Below, one piece after another: positions 57,021 to 64,000 of a stretch of 64,000 nt of DNA. The notes under the pieces were generated by a model, which saw only the letters and a program-made list of their open reading frames with translations, searched no databases and had not been told where the DNA came from. The translations under genes were made by a program, and so were the position numbers. Position 1 is the stretch's first letter. Every line of letters begins with the position of its first letter. The stretch is from Spirosoma sordidisoli (GTDB taxonomy: Bacteria > Bacteroidota > Bacteroidia > Cytophagales > Spirosomataceae): NCBI RefSeq assembly GCF_004138325.1, contig NZ_SBLB01000001.1, positions 310,001 through 374,000 of the forward strand. Direction: 5' to 3'.

Positions 57021-57626
57021 TTAGCGAATCAGCGCGTGGCGGGCTACCAGATCGTTTACGTTGGTCAGCTCCCGAACGTCGGGAACAGTCAGCAGCTGAA
57101 CGGGCTGCGACTGGAGAATCTGCCGGGGTGACAGCTGTCCGTCGGCTACGGCCCGATCGGCCACCGCAGCAAAGGCCGGCTCGTATATACCCAGCAGCGG
57201 CTCGGGTTCCTGCCCCGTTGAGTCGTAAAAAACCGTGGCCAGCCGGGTCGGGTCGCGGTTGGTCAGCAGGGCCTCAACCGAGCGACTCGTCAGCAGGGGC
57301 ATGTCGCAGGCCACCACCAGCCAGGCCGCCAATGGATCGTGCCGAAACGCCGACAGTATCCCGTTGAGCGGACTGCGGATAGCCAAGGCATCGACGATGA
57401 ACGGCTGTCCATCATCGGTAAGCGCAGCCGCCTGGTCGGGGTTGACCGACCAGAATACGGCCTGACAGTAGGGACGAAGCAGATCGACCAGGTGTTCGCG
57501 CTGTGGCTTCTGGTAGTAAACAAGCTGGGACTTATCCTGCCCCATACGACGGCTTTGTCCCCCGGTCAGGATCAGCCCGTTCAATCCCGTCGTCGGATTA
57601 GTCCCGTTTAAAGTCGCGCTTGCCAC
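57021..57626 (-). CDS. mobA: Molybdenum cofactor guanylyltransferase
   Basis: 201 residues. GLILTGGQSRRMGQDKSQL is the nucleotide-binding start of MobA, with VVACDMPLLTSRSVEALL as the metal site. It adds GMP to molybdopterin. With the GTG start at 57626 it overlaps moaC by 29 bases; a TTG at 57584, placed just after the moaC stop, would also give a normal MobA start, so the N-terminus is uncertain. The genes moaC and mobA are in one transcript. Confidence 0.85.
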   Translation of the reverse strand: MASATLNGTNPTTGLNGLILTGGQSRRMGQDKSQLVYYQKPQREHLVDLLRPYCQAVFWSVNPDQAAALTDDGQPFIVDALAIRSPLNGILSAFRHDPLAAWLVVACDMPLLTSRSVEALLTNRDPTRLATVFYDSTGQEPEPLLGIYEPAFAAVADRAVADGQLSPRQILQSQPVQLLTVPDVRELTNVNDLVARHALIR

Positions 57627-58068
57627 CGGTTTTCTCGACTAAAAGGGTTTCGCGGATGGTAATATGGTGCGACATCGCCTTGCACATGTCGTAGATCGTC
57701 AGCGCAGCCACCGACGCTCCAACCAGCGCTTCCATCTCGACCCCGGTCTTTCCTTCGGTCGACACCAGACACTCGACAATGGCCGCTGACCCCTCGGTCG
57801 TGATGGTAAGCTGGCAATTGTCGAGCCCCAGCGAATGGCAGAGCGGAATCAGCTCGTCGGTCCGTTTGGCGGCCATCGTTCCGGCAATAATGGCCGTCTG
57901 AAAAACCGGTCCTTTTTTGGTCTGTATGTCGGAGCCAACCAGGTGTTGCATGATGGCATCGCCCAGCTCAACCACGCTGCGGGCGCGGGCCGTCCGGCGC
58001 GTCACGGCCTTGGCCCCCACATCGACCATCGCCGGATTACCGTCAGCGTTAATATGCGAAAGAGACAT
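57598..58068 (-). CDS. moaC: Cyclic pyranopterin monophosphate synthase
   Basis: 156 residues from the ATG at 58068 (MSLSHINADGNPAMVDVGAK); the longer frame reads through tandem repeats and is rejected. MVDVGAKAVTRRTARARSVV, LIPLCHSLGLDNCQL and GVEMEALVGASVAALTIYDM are the MoaC signatures with the catalytic Lys and Glu. It is the second step of molybdopterin synthesis, acting on the MoaA product. No moaA is in this window. The moeA gene diverges from it. Confidence 0.92.
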   Translation of the reverse strand: MSLSHINADGNPAMVDVGAKAVTRRTARARSVVELGDAIMQHLVGSDIQTKKGPVFQTAIIAGTMAAKRTDELIPLCHSLGLDNCQLTITTEGSAAIVECLVSTEGKTGVEMEALVGASVAALTIYDMCKAMSHHITIRETLLVEKTGGKRDFKRD

Positions 58069-58070
58069 TG

Positions 58071-58098
58071 ATGAATGATGAATGATGAATGATGAATG
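58071..58098. repeat. Four tandem ATGAATG units
   Basis: Four perfect copies of the 7-base unit ATGAATG run from 58071 to 58098, just upstream of the moaC start on the other strand. Confidence 0.9.
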
Positions 58099-58195
58099 TA
58101 AAAAGCTTTTGCTCATTTTCCAATCTTCATTTTTCACTCTACGCTTTTCGGCATACATTGTCCCCCACAGTTCTGGTTCTCCTATACCCCCTCAT

Positions 58196-58262
58196 TCATC
58201 ATTTCTCGTTTATCATTTACCATTAAAAACATCATTTCTCGTTCATCATTTATCATTAAAAA
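58196..58262. repeat. Tandem 33-base repeat upstream of moeA
   Basis: Two adjacent copies of a sequence with CATCATTTCTCGTT, ATCATT and CATTAAAAA (about 58198-58229 and 58230-58262), differing at two or three bases. They contain ATCATT blocks that are the inverse of the ATGAATG units at 58071-58098, so the two sets can pair across the gap. Confidence 0.8.
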
Positions 58263-58267
58263 AACGT

Positions 58268-59497
58268 ATGCTTTCTGTCAACGACGCGTTTGCGCTTACT
58301 CAACAATATCCTTTACCACTGGCCGCTGAAACCGTTTCGTTGACCGAAGCGGGGGGGCGCGTACTGCGCGAAGCCATCCGGGCCGATCGCGATTTCCCAC
58401 CCTTCGACCGGGTGGCTATGGACGGCATTGCGATCCGGTTTGCCGACTATCAGTCCGGGCAGCGAACCTTCCGGATAGCCGGTCAGCAGCGCGCCGGACA
58501 GCCCCCGCTTACGCTGGAGCCCTCGGCTCAGTCGGCAGAAACGGGTTTGTGCCTGGAAGCGATGACCGGCGCCATGCTCCCCATCGGGACCGATACCGTC
58601 ATTCGGTACGAAGACCTCAGCCTGGCCGATGGCCTGGCCACCATTACCATCGACGATGTGCAACGGGGGCAGCACGTGCACGCCCGGGCTACCGACCGGC
58701 GCGCCAACGACGAGCTGCTTCCGGCCGGCACCAGGCTCGGCCCGACCGAACTGGCCGTAGCAGCCTCGGTAGGAGCAGCTACCTTACAAGTGACGGCCCT
58801 GCCCCGCATAGCGCTGGTCTCGACCGGCGACGAACTGGTCGACGTTGCCGATGCGCCACTGCCTTACCAGATTCGCCGATCAAACACGTATATGCTCCGG
58901 GCTGCGCTGGCCTCTTTTGGGATTACGGCCACCCTGCATCACATCATCGATGATGAGCAGGTGTTGCAGGATCAGCTGGCCCGGCTCCTGGATCAGAACG
59001 AGGTGCTGATCCTGAGCGGGGGCGTTTCGGCCGGGAAAGCGGACTTCGTGCCTGCCGTACTGACCCGGCTGGGCGTACAGAAACAGTTTCACAAGATCGA
59101 GCAACGCCCGGGTAAGCCGCTCTGGTTCGGCACGATGAACGCCGGTCAGCCGGGTCTGGCCCGCACCGTTTTCGCCCTGCCCGGCAACCCCGTATCAACC
59201 ATTCTCTGTGCTTACCGCTACGTGCTCCCCTACCTGCGTACATCGCTCGGCTTACCGCCCGAGCCAGCCCGCTACGCGCAGCTCGCCCGACCGTTTACAT
59301 TCGCGCCGGCCATTACGTATTTCCTGCCCGTACGGCTGGCGAGCGAACCCGACGGTCGACTGCTGGCTCACCCTCTCCCCGGCTCCGGCTCGGCCGACTT
59401 TGCCAACCTGATGGAGGCCCGCGCCTTCATGGAACTTCCGGCCGACCGAAGCGAGTTCAGCGCAGGCGAAGCCTTTCGGATATGGTCAACGCTGTAG
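58268..59497 (+). CDS. moeA: Molybdopterin molybdenumtransferase
   Basis: 409 residues from the ATG at 58268 (MLSVNDAFALTQQYPLPLAA). MoeA signatures: ADRDFPPFDRVAMDGIAIRF, EAMTGAMLPIGTDTVIRYED, IALVSTGDELVDV, and LILSGGVSAGKADFVPAVL with the C-terminal FALPGNPVSTILCAYRYVLP. It inserts molybdate into adenylated molybdopterin. It diverges from moaC-mobA across 200 bases of tandem repeats. Confidence 0.93.
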   Translation: MLSVNDAFALTQQYPLPLAAETVSLTEAGGRVLREAIRADRDFPPFDRVAMDGIAIRFADYQSGQRTFRIAGQQRAGQPPLTLEPSAQSAETGLCLEAMTGAMLPIGTDTVIRYEDLSLADGLATITIDDVQRGQHVHARATDRRANDELLPAGTRLGPTELAVAASVGAATLQVTALPRIALVSTGDELVDVADAPLPYQIRRSNTYMLRAALASFGITATLHHIIDDEQVLQDQLARLLDQNEVLILSGGVSAGKADFVPAVLTRLGVQKQFHKIEQRPGKPLWFGTMNAGQPGLARTVFALPGNPVSTILCAYRYVLPYLRTSLGLPPEPARYAQLARPFTFAPAITYFLPVRLASEPDGRLLAHPLPGSGSADFANLMEARAFMELPADRSEFSAGEAFRIWSTL

Positions 59498-59504
59498 AAA
59501 CCTG

Positions 59505-59512
59505 TATCTTTG
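59505..59512 (+). promoter_or_regulatory. Predicted -7 element for the DUF4254 gene
   Basis: TATCTTTG matches TAnnTTTG and lies 16 bases before the ATG at 59529, immediately after the moeA stop. Confidence 0.5.
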
Positions 59513-59528
59513 TGGTTGAATTACGCCT

Positions 59529-60131
59529 ATGAACGCCACCATTGCCAACGATATTTTCCGGCAGAGTATCCGCGATTATCACCAGACCGACCATGTTGAC
59601 GCGCCCCTGCTGAACCCCTATCCGGCCAGCGAACTGACCGGACTGCTTTATCGGAAAAACTGGATAGACACCGTACAGTGGCATCTGGAAGATATCATCC
59701 GCAGCCCAGCAATCAGCCCCGACGAACTGGTTGCCATCAAGCGCCGGATCGACCAGTCGAACCAGGACCGGACTGATACTGTCGAACTCATCGACTCGTA
59801 TCTATACGAGCAGTTTCGGGCCATTACCCCCCAGCCAACGGCGCGTATGAACTCCGAAACACCCGCCTGGCTGCTCGATCGGATGTCGATCCTTCAGCTT
59901 AAACTGTATCACTTCCGCGAGCAGACCGAACGTCCCGACGTATCGGCCGAGCACCAGCAGAAAGCCCTGGCCAAGCTGGCGGTGCTGATCGAACAGGAAG
60001 CCGACCTGGCCCGCTGTTTCGACGAACTGCTGGACGATATTCAGGCCGGTAACCGCTTCATAAAAGTGTACCGGCAGATGAAAATGTACAATGACCCAAC
60101 GCTCAACCCGGTCCTGTACGGGCAAGCCTGA
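59529..60131 (+). CDS. DUF4254 family protein
   Basis: 200 residues, helical throughout: MNATIANDIFRQSIRDYHQT, LIDSYLYEQFRAI and ILQLKLYHFREQTERPDVSA are the usual family segments. In Bacteroidota it is commonly next to a family-9 glycosyltransferase, as here (gap 69 bases), so a role in lipopolysaccharide core assembly or its control is likely, but the activity is unknown. Confidence 0.85.
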   Translation: MNATIANDIFRQSIRDYHQTDHVDAPLLNPYPASELTGLLYRKNWIDTVQWHLEDIIRSPAISPDELVAIKRRIDQSNQDRTDTVELIDSYLYEQFRAITPQPTARMNSETPAWLLDRMSILQLKLYHFREQTERPDVSAEHQQKALAKLAVLIEQEADLARCFDELLDDIQAGNRFIKVYRQMKMYNDPTLNPVLYGQA

Positions 60132-60200
60132 ACGGCTGGTCTGTTGCTGGTTTCACCCCACTCCTAACCGAGCCGCCTGCGCGGTTGAACTCCATTACGC

Positions 60201-61259
60201 TTGAGACAACACCTGCTTTTGCTTCGTTTTTCGGCAATGGGCGACGTGGCCTTACTGGCTCCGGTCGTGCAGGCGTTTACCCGGCAGTATCCCGACGCCC
60301 GGCTGACGCTGGTTACCCGGCCCAGGTTTGCCGTATTTTTCCAGCAGTTTCCCAACCTGGAGGTAGTAGGTGTTGACTTTGACGGTGCCTACCAGGGCTT
60401 TGCCGGCCTGCTGCGGCTGTTTACCGAACTCCGGCAGCAGCCGGTCGATCTGGTCGTTGATCTGCATCAGAACCTGCGTTCGATGGTGCTCAAAAGCCTG
60501 TTTCGCCTGACGGGGGTATCCGCCGTAACGCTTGACAAAGGCCGCGCCGACAAGAAAGCGCTGACCCGTAAGCACACTAAAATCCGGCGCGCGCTGCCCC
60601 ATTCGGTAGCGCGGTACGCATACACGTTCCAAAAAGCCGGCCTGACCGTCAGGCCGGATGCCCGGTTTCGGTTTGGGTCATTCGCACCGGCCGAGTCGGA
60701 GTTGACAGCGTTTCTGGCTAAGCAGACGCTGATCCCTGAAGCCCCCTGGCTGGGTATTGCTCCTTTTGCCCAGCACCCGCAGAAGATGTGGCCCTTTGAT
60801 CGGTTCGATCCGCTGCTGGACAAACTACTCACCACCCGTCCGATCCAGATCTTTCTGTTCGGCGGTGGGCTTGCCGAGATCGCGCAGCTGGACGCCCTGC
60901 AACGGCGTTTTCCGCAAACTATACGGGTGGCGGGCCAGCTGTCGATGGCGGCCGAACTGGCGCTGATTCAGCAGCTGAACGGTATGGTCTGCATGGACTC
61001 GGGAAATATGCACCTGGCTGCGCTGAGTGGGGTGCCGGTGCTGTCGATCTGGGGGGCTACCCATACCGACGCCGGTTTTGGCCCCTGGGGTCAGGGGCCG
61101 GAAGCCGTACTTGAGGTTTCTACCGATCAGCTTAGCTGCCGTCCCTGTTCGGTCTTCGGCAACAAACCCTGCTGGCGGGGTGATCTGGCCTGCCTGAACG
61201 ATATTCCTGCCAGTGCCGTAGCGGAGCGGGTGCTCGGGCTGCTCAGTCGGCCCCACTAA
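60201..61259 (+). CDS. Glycosyltransferase family 9 (heptosyltransferase-like)
   Basis: 352 residues, start TTG at 60201 (LRQHLLLLRFSAMGDVALLA). The family-9 signs are LRFSAMGDVAL at the start, LVVDLHQNLRS, and NGMVCMDSGNMHLAALSGVPVLSIWGATHT in the donor domain. Such enzymes add heptose or related sugars to the lipopolysaccharide core. A Cys-rich end (LSCRPCSVFGNKPCW then CLND) may bind metal, and is also seen in the neighbouring homologue. Confidence 0.88.
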   Translation: MRQHLLLLRFSAMGDVALLAPVVQAFTRQYPDARLTLVTRPRFAVFFQQFPNLEVVGVDFDGAYQGFAGLLRLFTELRQQPVDLVVDLHQNLRSMVLKSLFRLTGVSAVTLDKGRADKKALTRKHTKIRRALPHSVARYAYTFQKAGLTVRPDARFRFGSFAPAESELTAFLAKQTLIPEAPWLGIAPFAQHPQKMWPFDRFDPLLDKLLTTRPIQIFLFGGGLAEIAQLDALQRRFPQTIRVAGQLSMAAELALIQQLNGMVCMDSGNMHLAALSGVPVLSIWGATHTDAGFGPWGQGPEAVLEVSTDQLSCRPCSVFGNKPCWRGDLACLNDIPASAVAERVLGLLSRPH

Positions 61260-61268
61260 CCGGCCGGG

Positions 61269-62267
61269 CTATTCGAAGTTTTTTTTCTTCTTCTGCAGTT
61301 CTTTCACCACAAAGTCGAACGAGATATCGTTCATGCACCGGAAGTGTTTGAGCGGGCAGGTGCCGTTGGTGCCTACGGTACAGGGACGGCAGCTAAGGCC
61401 CAGCTTCTCGAGCCGGACGTAGGGCGTACGGTATGGAAACCGCCCAAAACCGGGCATGGTACTGCCCCAGATCGAGTAGACCCGTTTGCCAAACGCAGCC
61501 GCAATCTGCATCAGGCCCGTGTCGTGGCTAAAAACAACCCGCGCGCCCTGAATAATGGAAGCCGACTGGTTCAGATTGAATTGCCCACAGGCATTGTAGA
61601 TCAGCTGATTTCCCAGCGCCCGCGCCACTTCGTCACCAAACACGCGGTCGGCTTTGTCGCCCAGCAGCACGATGGGAAAGTTTATCTTTCGGCATAGCTC
61701 CACCATTTTGGCAACGGGCATACGCGCCGTCTGATGCCGCCCGCCAATGGCGTAGGCGACGTAGTTGTGCTGGTGGGAAGCCGGTAACCAGTCGGGCTCG
61801 ACCTGATCTTTATACGGGATAAAGTAGTCGAGGCCCATTTCGTCGTCCTCAATACCCAACGGAGCCAGTGCCTCAAAATACCGGTCTACCACGTGCTGGG
61901 GCGGGATGACGTTGACCTTCCAGCGCTGGTACAGCCACTGCCTCAGCCGAAACGTCCTGACGCTGTAGGAACGAACCATGAGCGCGGCTTTGAGGAAAGC
62001 CGTCAGCACATTGTTCTGAAGGTCGACCACCAGATCGAACCGCTCGGCCCGAAGTTGCTGAATCAGCTCGGTTGGGCTCTCGCCAGCGTAGTGCCGCTTA
62101 TCGATGTATGGATTGTGCTCAACGATGGGCAGGTAAGCCCGTTTGGTGCAGATATGTACTTCAGCATGGTGAATCTGCTGTTTCAGACAACGCACAACCG
62201 GCGAAGCCAGTACCATATCGCCAATGGATGCGAACTGCAGAACCAGAATTTTTACCGGGGAAGCCAT
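61269..62267 (-). CDS. Glycosyltransferase family 9, second copy
   Basis: 332 residues from the ATG at 62267 (MASPVKILVLQFASIGDMVL); six upstream codons are optional. It has LQFASIGDMVLASPVVRCLK, DLVVDLQNNVLTAFLKAAL and RVVFSHDTGLMQIAAAFGKR then YSIWGS. The end carries the Cys cluster LSCRPCTVGTNGTCPLKHFRC. It is convergent with the first copy and differs in the acceptor domain, so it probably adds another sugar of the same core. The run KKKKKNFE ends it. Confidence 0.88.
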   Translation of the reverse strand: MASPVKILVLQFASIGDMVLASPVVRCLKQQIHHAEVHICTKRAYLPIVEHNPYIDKRHYAGESPTELIQQLRAERFDLVVDLQNNVLTAFLKAALMVRSYSVRTFRLRQWLYQRWKVNVIPPQHVVDRYFEALAPLGIEDDEMGLDYFIPYKDQVEPDWLPASHQHNYVAYAIGGRHQTARMPVAKMVELCRKINFPIVLLGDKADRVFGDEVARALGNQLIYNACGQFNLNQSASIIQGARVVFSHDTGLMQIAAAFGKRVYSIWGSTMPGFGRFPYRTPYVRLEKLGLSCRPCTVGTNGTCPLKHFRCMNDISFDFVVKELQKKKKNFE

Positions 62268-62318
62268 GCTGATACATTTCCACAAAACTATCGCATTTAT
62301 TATGCCAGTCCAAACCGT

Positions 62319-63386
62319 TCAATAGACCCACCAGCGCGGTTTGTTGGGTGTTCGGTAGATGCTGTTTTCGCAGACAACACAGGGCGATAAGGGCGGCACG
62401 AATACGGGAGGAGCCAGGTCGGGCGTACCCTGGCCGGCACTCCGGTCCACGTAGAACCCCCGCTCGGATACACCCGTTGCGCCAAAATACCCGAACGCCA
62501 GGACAGATGGGTCACTGACGCAGCGGATGTTACCCTGTACCAGCGCCGGTGCCGGATCGAACAGACCGCCCGTATTGCCTACCAGCTGCCGGACGCTCTT
62601 CCAGAACGCATAGGCCCCCTGACTGATGGCCTGCTGCTGCACCTCCAAATAATAAGGCGCCGACGAGGTGTAGGGCGCCCGCATGATCAGCTGTTTGCTG
62701 ATAGCCTGTCCGTTGATGTTCGCATCCGAGCTGGTATTGACGCAGTTATAACATCGCTCTATATCCCAGCACTGGCTGCAGCAGCCTAGTCCGGTATACG
62801 ACCCGTCGGTTCGGACGGTGCGCTGGCAAACACTGATCGGCTCGTAGTGGGTCCACTCCCAGCGGTAGAAATTACCGGGTGTGGCAGGGTCTTTGGTATC
62901 GATGTAGACATCCCACCCCTGCCGGCGGTTGGTGGTTCCGGCAATGGCTTCGTTCCGGTATTCGGTATACACGTTCAGGATGGGTGGCGCGGCCGTCAGC
63001 AGTTCCGGCTGCGACTCAAACTGCAAACCAGCCCGGGTCTGAATGGTCAGCTTATACTGTCGACCAGCCACCCCTCTCACCCCGTTTGCCCGGGTCTGGT
63101 AAACGCCGGCCGACGTTTCGGTAAGGGTTTCCCGATTGCCGGCGTTATCGGCCAGGGTAACCGTGGCTTTTTCTACGAGCAGGTTTACACTTCGGATGCT
63201 GTAATCGGCGGTGCGACTCAACCGAACGGTATAGGGGCCGGGCTGGTCGGTGATCTGCCCTTCTACAATGAGCGCAGGGGGCAGGCTGATGCTGTCAGGC
63301 TGGTATTCAGTTACGCAGCCAGCCAGCAACACACCTGACAGGCAGGCCAGCCATACTTGCCGCACAAACGCGATTAGTTGATTCAT
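62319..63386 (-). CDS. DUF4249 lipoprotein, copy 1
   Basis: 355 residues from the ATG at 63386. The signal MNQLIAFVRQVWLACLSGVLLAG ends in a lipobox LAGC. DUF4249 features follow: PALIVEGQITDQPGPYTVRL near residue 40, RWEWTHYEPISVC in the middle, and the Cys-rich CCSQCWDIERCYNC. It should be anchored in the outer membrane, often beside SusC/TonB-type receptors that would lie outside this window. The next gene upstream is a close homologue. Confidence 0.82.
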   Translation of the reverse strand: MNQLIAFVRQVWLACLSGVLLAGCVTEYQPDSISLPPALIVEGQITDQPGPYTVRLSRTADYSIRSVNLLVEKATVTLADNAGNRETLTETSAGVYQTRANGVRGVAGRQYKLTIQTRAGLQFESQPELLTAAPPILNVYTEYRNEAIAGTTNRRQGWDVYIDTKDPATPGNFYRWEWTHYEPISVCQRTVRTDGSYTGLGCCSQCWDIERCYNCVNTSSDANINGQAISKQLIMRAPYTSSAPYYLEVQQQAISQGAYAFWKSVRQLVGNTGGLFDPAPALVQGNIRCVSDPSVLAFGYFGATGVSERGFYVDRSAGQGTPDLAPPVFVPPLSPCVVCENSIYRTPNKPRWWVY

Positions 63387-63393
63387 ATCAGAC

Positions 63394-64000
63394 CTAGAAA
63401 ACCCACCAGCGGGGGGTAACGGAAGTTCGGTAAGGGCTGTTCTCACAGGGAAAACAGGGATCGGGCGGACTACGGAATAGAAGCTGTGGCTGAGCTGGCG
63501 GAGCCCCCTGCACGTCGGAGCGGTTGACCCGGAGCGGCACCACCGAAATGCCGGTAGCGCCAAAGTAGCCAAACACGGGTTCGGCCGCGTCGGCGGTGTT
63601 TCGGATGTTGCCCTGTACCATGGCCGGAGCCGGGTCGAACAGGCCGCCCGTATTATTCACCAAGCCCCGAACACTCTTCCAGAAGGTATAGGCCCCCTGA
63701 CTGATGGCCTGCTGCTCAATTTCGAGGTAGTAGGGCTGAGTCGATGTAAACGGCACCCGGGTGATCAACTGCCGGCTCAGCACCTTCCCGTTGATACTCG
63801 CATCGGAGTTCACGTTCAGACAGTTGTAGCAGCGTTCAATATCCCAGCAGAACGTACAGCAGTACAAATCATGGTAAGCGTTGGTTCTGGGGTTTTCAAC
63901 GACCCGCGCGCAGGCACTGACAGGCTCGTAATGGACCCAGTCCCAGCGGTAGAAGTTACCGGAGGTTTCGGGGTCCTGGGTATCGATATAGACATCCCAC
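63394..64000 (-). CDS. DUF4249 lipoprotein, copy 2 (start outside window)
   Basis: About 200 codons are visible; the frame is open to the window edge (WDVYIDTQDPETSGNFYRWD and so on), so the N-terminus lies beyond 64,000. It matches copy 1 closely (CTFCWDIERCYNC; QAISQGAYTFWKSVRGL; NNTGGLFDPAPAMVQGNIR), and the stop is eight bases before copy 1 starts. Tandem duplication is clear. The short TTG frame from 63867 is not the real start. Confidence 0.8.
   Translation of the reverse strand, partial: WDVYIDTQDPETSGNFYRWDWVHYEPVSACARVVENPRTNAYHDLYCCTFCWDIERCYNCLNVNSDASINGKVLSRQLITRVPFTSTQPYYLEIEQQAISQGAYTFWKSVRGLVNNTGGLFDPAPAMVQGNIRNTADAAEPVFGYFGATGISVVPLRVNRSDVQGAPPAQPQLLFRSPPDPCFPCENSPYRTSVTPRWWVF

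Overview
The window looks like a GC-rich Bacteroidota chromosome, most likely a Cytophagales member near Spirosoma. That placement is inferred from the -7 promoter motif TAnnTTTG, a gingipain-like C25 protein with a type IX secretion tail, tandem DUF4249 lipoproteins, DUF4254 next to a family-9 glycosyltransferase, PadR next to a PspC/GIN-domain protein, and a MoxR-DUF58-BatA operon. No tRNA, rRNA or CRISPR array was seen, and no gene-free stretch exceeds about 220 bases.

Bases 1 to about 22,700 are a prophage. No integrase or attachment site is visible, so its left end lies outside the window. The 3' end of a tail tape-measure gene enters on the plus strand and meets a minus-strand lipoprotein gene at a 17-bp hairpin. 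Next comes an AT-richer control segment (1780-4240) with an XRE regulator, an S24-fold protein, a Rha-type regulator and a small ORF. It ends at a stand-alone TnpB element (4238 to about 5364). The head module reads leftward from 15,568 to 5,400: terminase small and large subunits, a small protein, a structural protein, portal, a proline-rich protein, scaffold-like, capsid-like, and three head-tail or tail proteins. A divergent control region (15,569-15,721) separates it from a rightward early operon (15,722-22,632). That operon encodes an SH3-like protein, a coiled-coil protein, a ParB-like protein, an orphan DNA methyltransferase, a DUF4031 protein and many small unknown proteins, and it closes at a strong terminator.

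Bases 22,800 to 64,000 are ordinary host chromosome. In order they hold an ATP-grasp protein with a lysine-rich tail; two tandem TldD/TldE pairs whose TldD members carry Tat-like signals; a DinB-like and a GNAT protein; a DUF4159-MoxR-DUF58-BatA-type membrane operon; OmpA, a DUF2236 oxygenase-like protein, serine dehydratase and an AI-2E-type exporter; a dihydrofolate-reductase-like protein; PadR with PspC/GIN; the C25/PorU-like protein; thiamine diphosphokinase; a kdnA-kdnB-kdsB cluster predicted to make 8-amino-Kdo for lipopolysaccharide; a guanine-deaminase-like enzyme; molybdenum cofactor genes (mobA, moaC, moeA); two family-9 glycosyltransferases with DUF4254; and two tandem DUF4249 lipoproteins, the second cut by the window end.

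The least explained signals are in the prophage. Three early proteins end in a sliding-clamp-binding-like peptide. Three small genes share an identical hairpin leader at the ribosome-binding position. An exact 11-mer occurs in three leaders of the head module.
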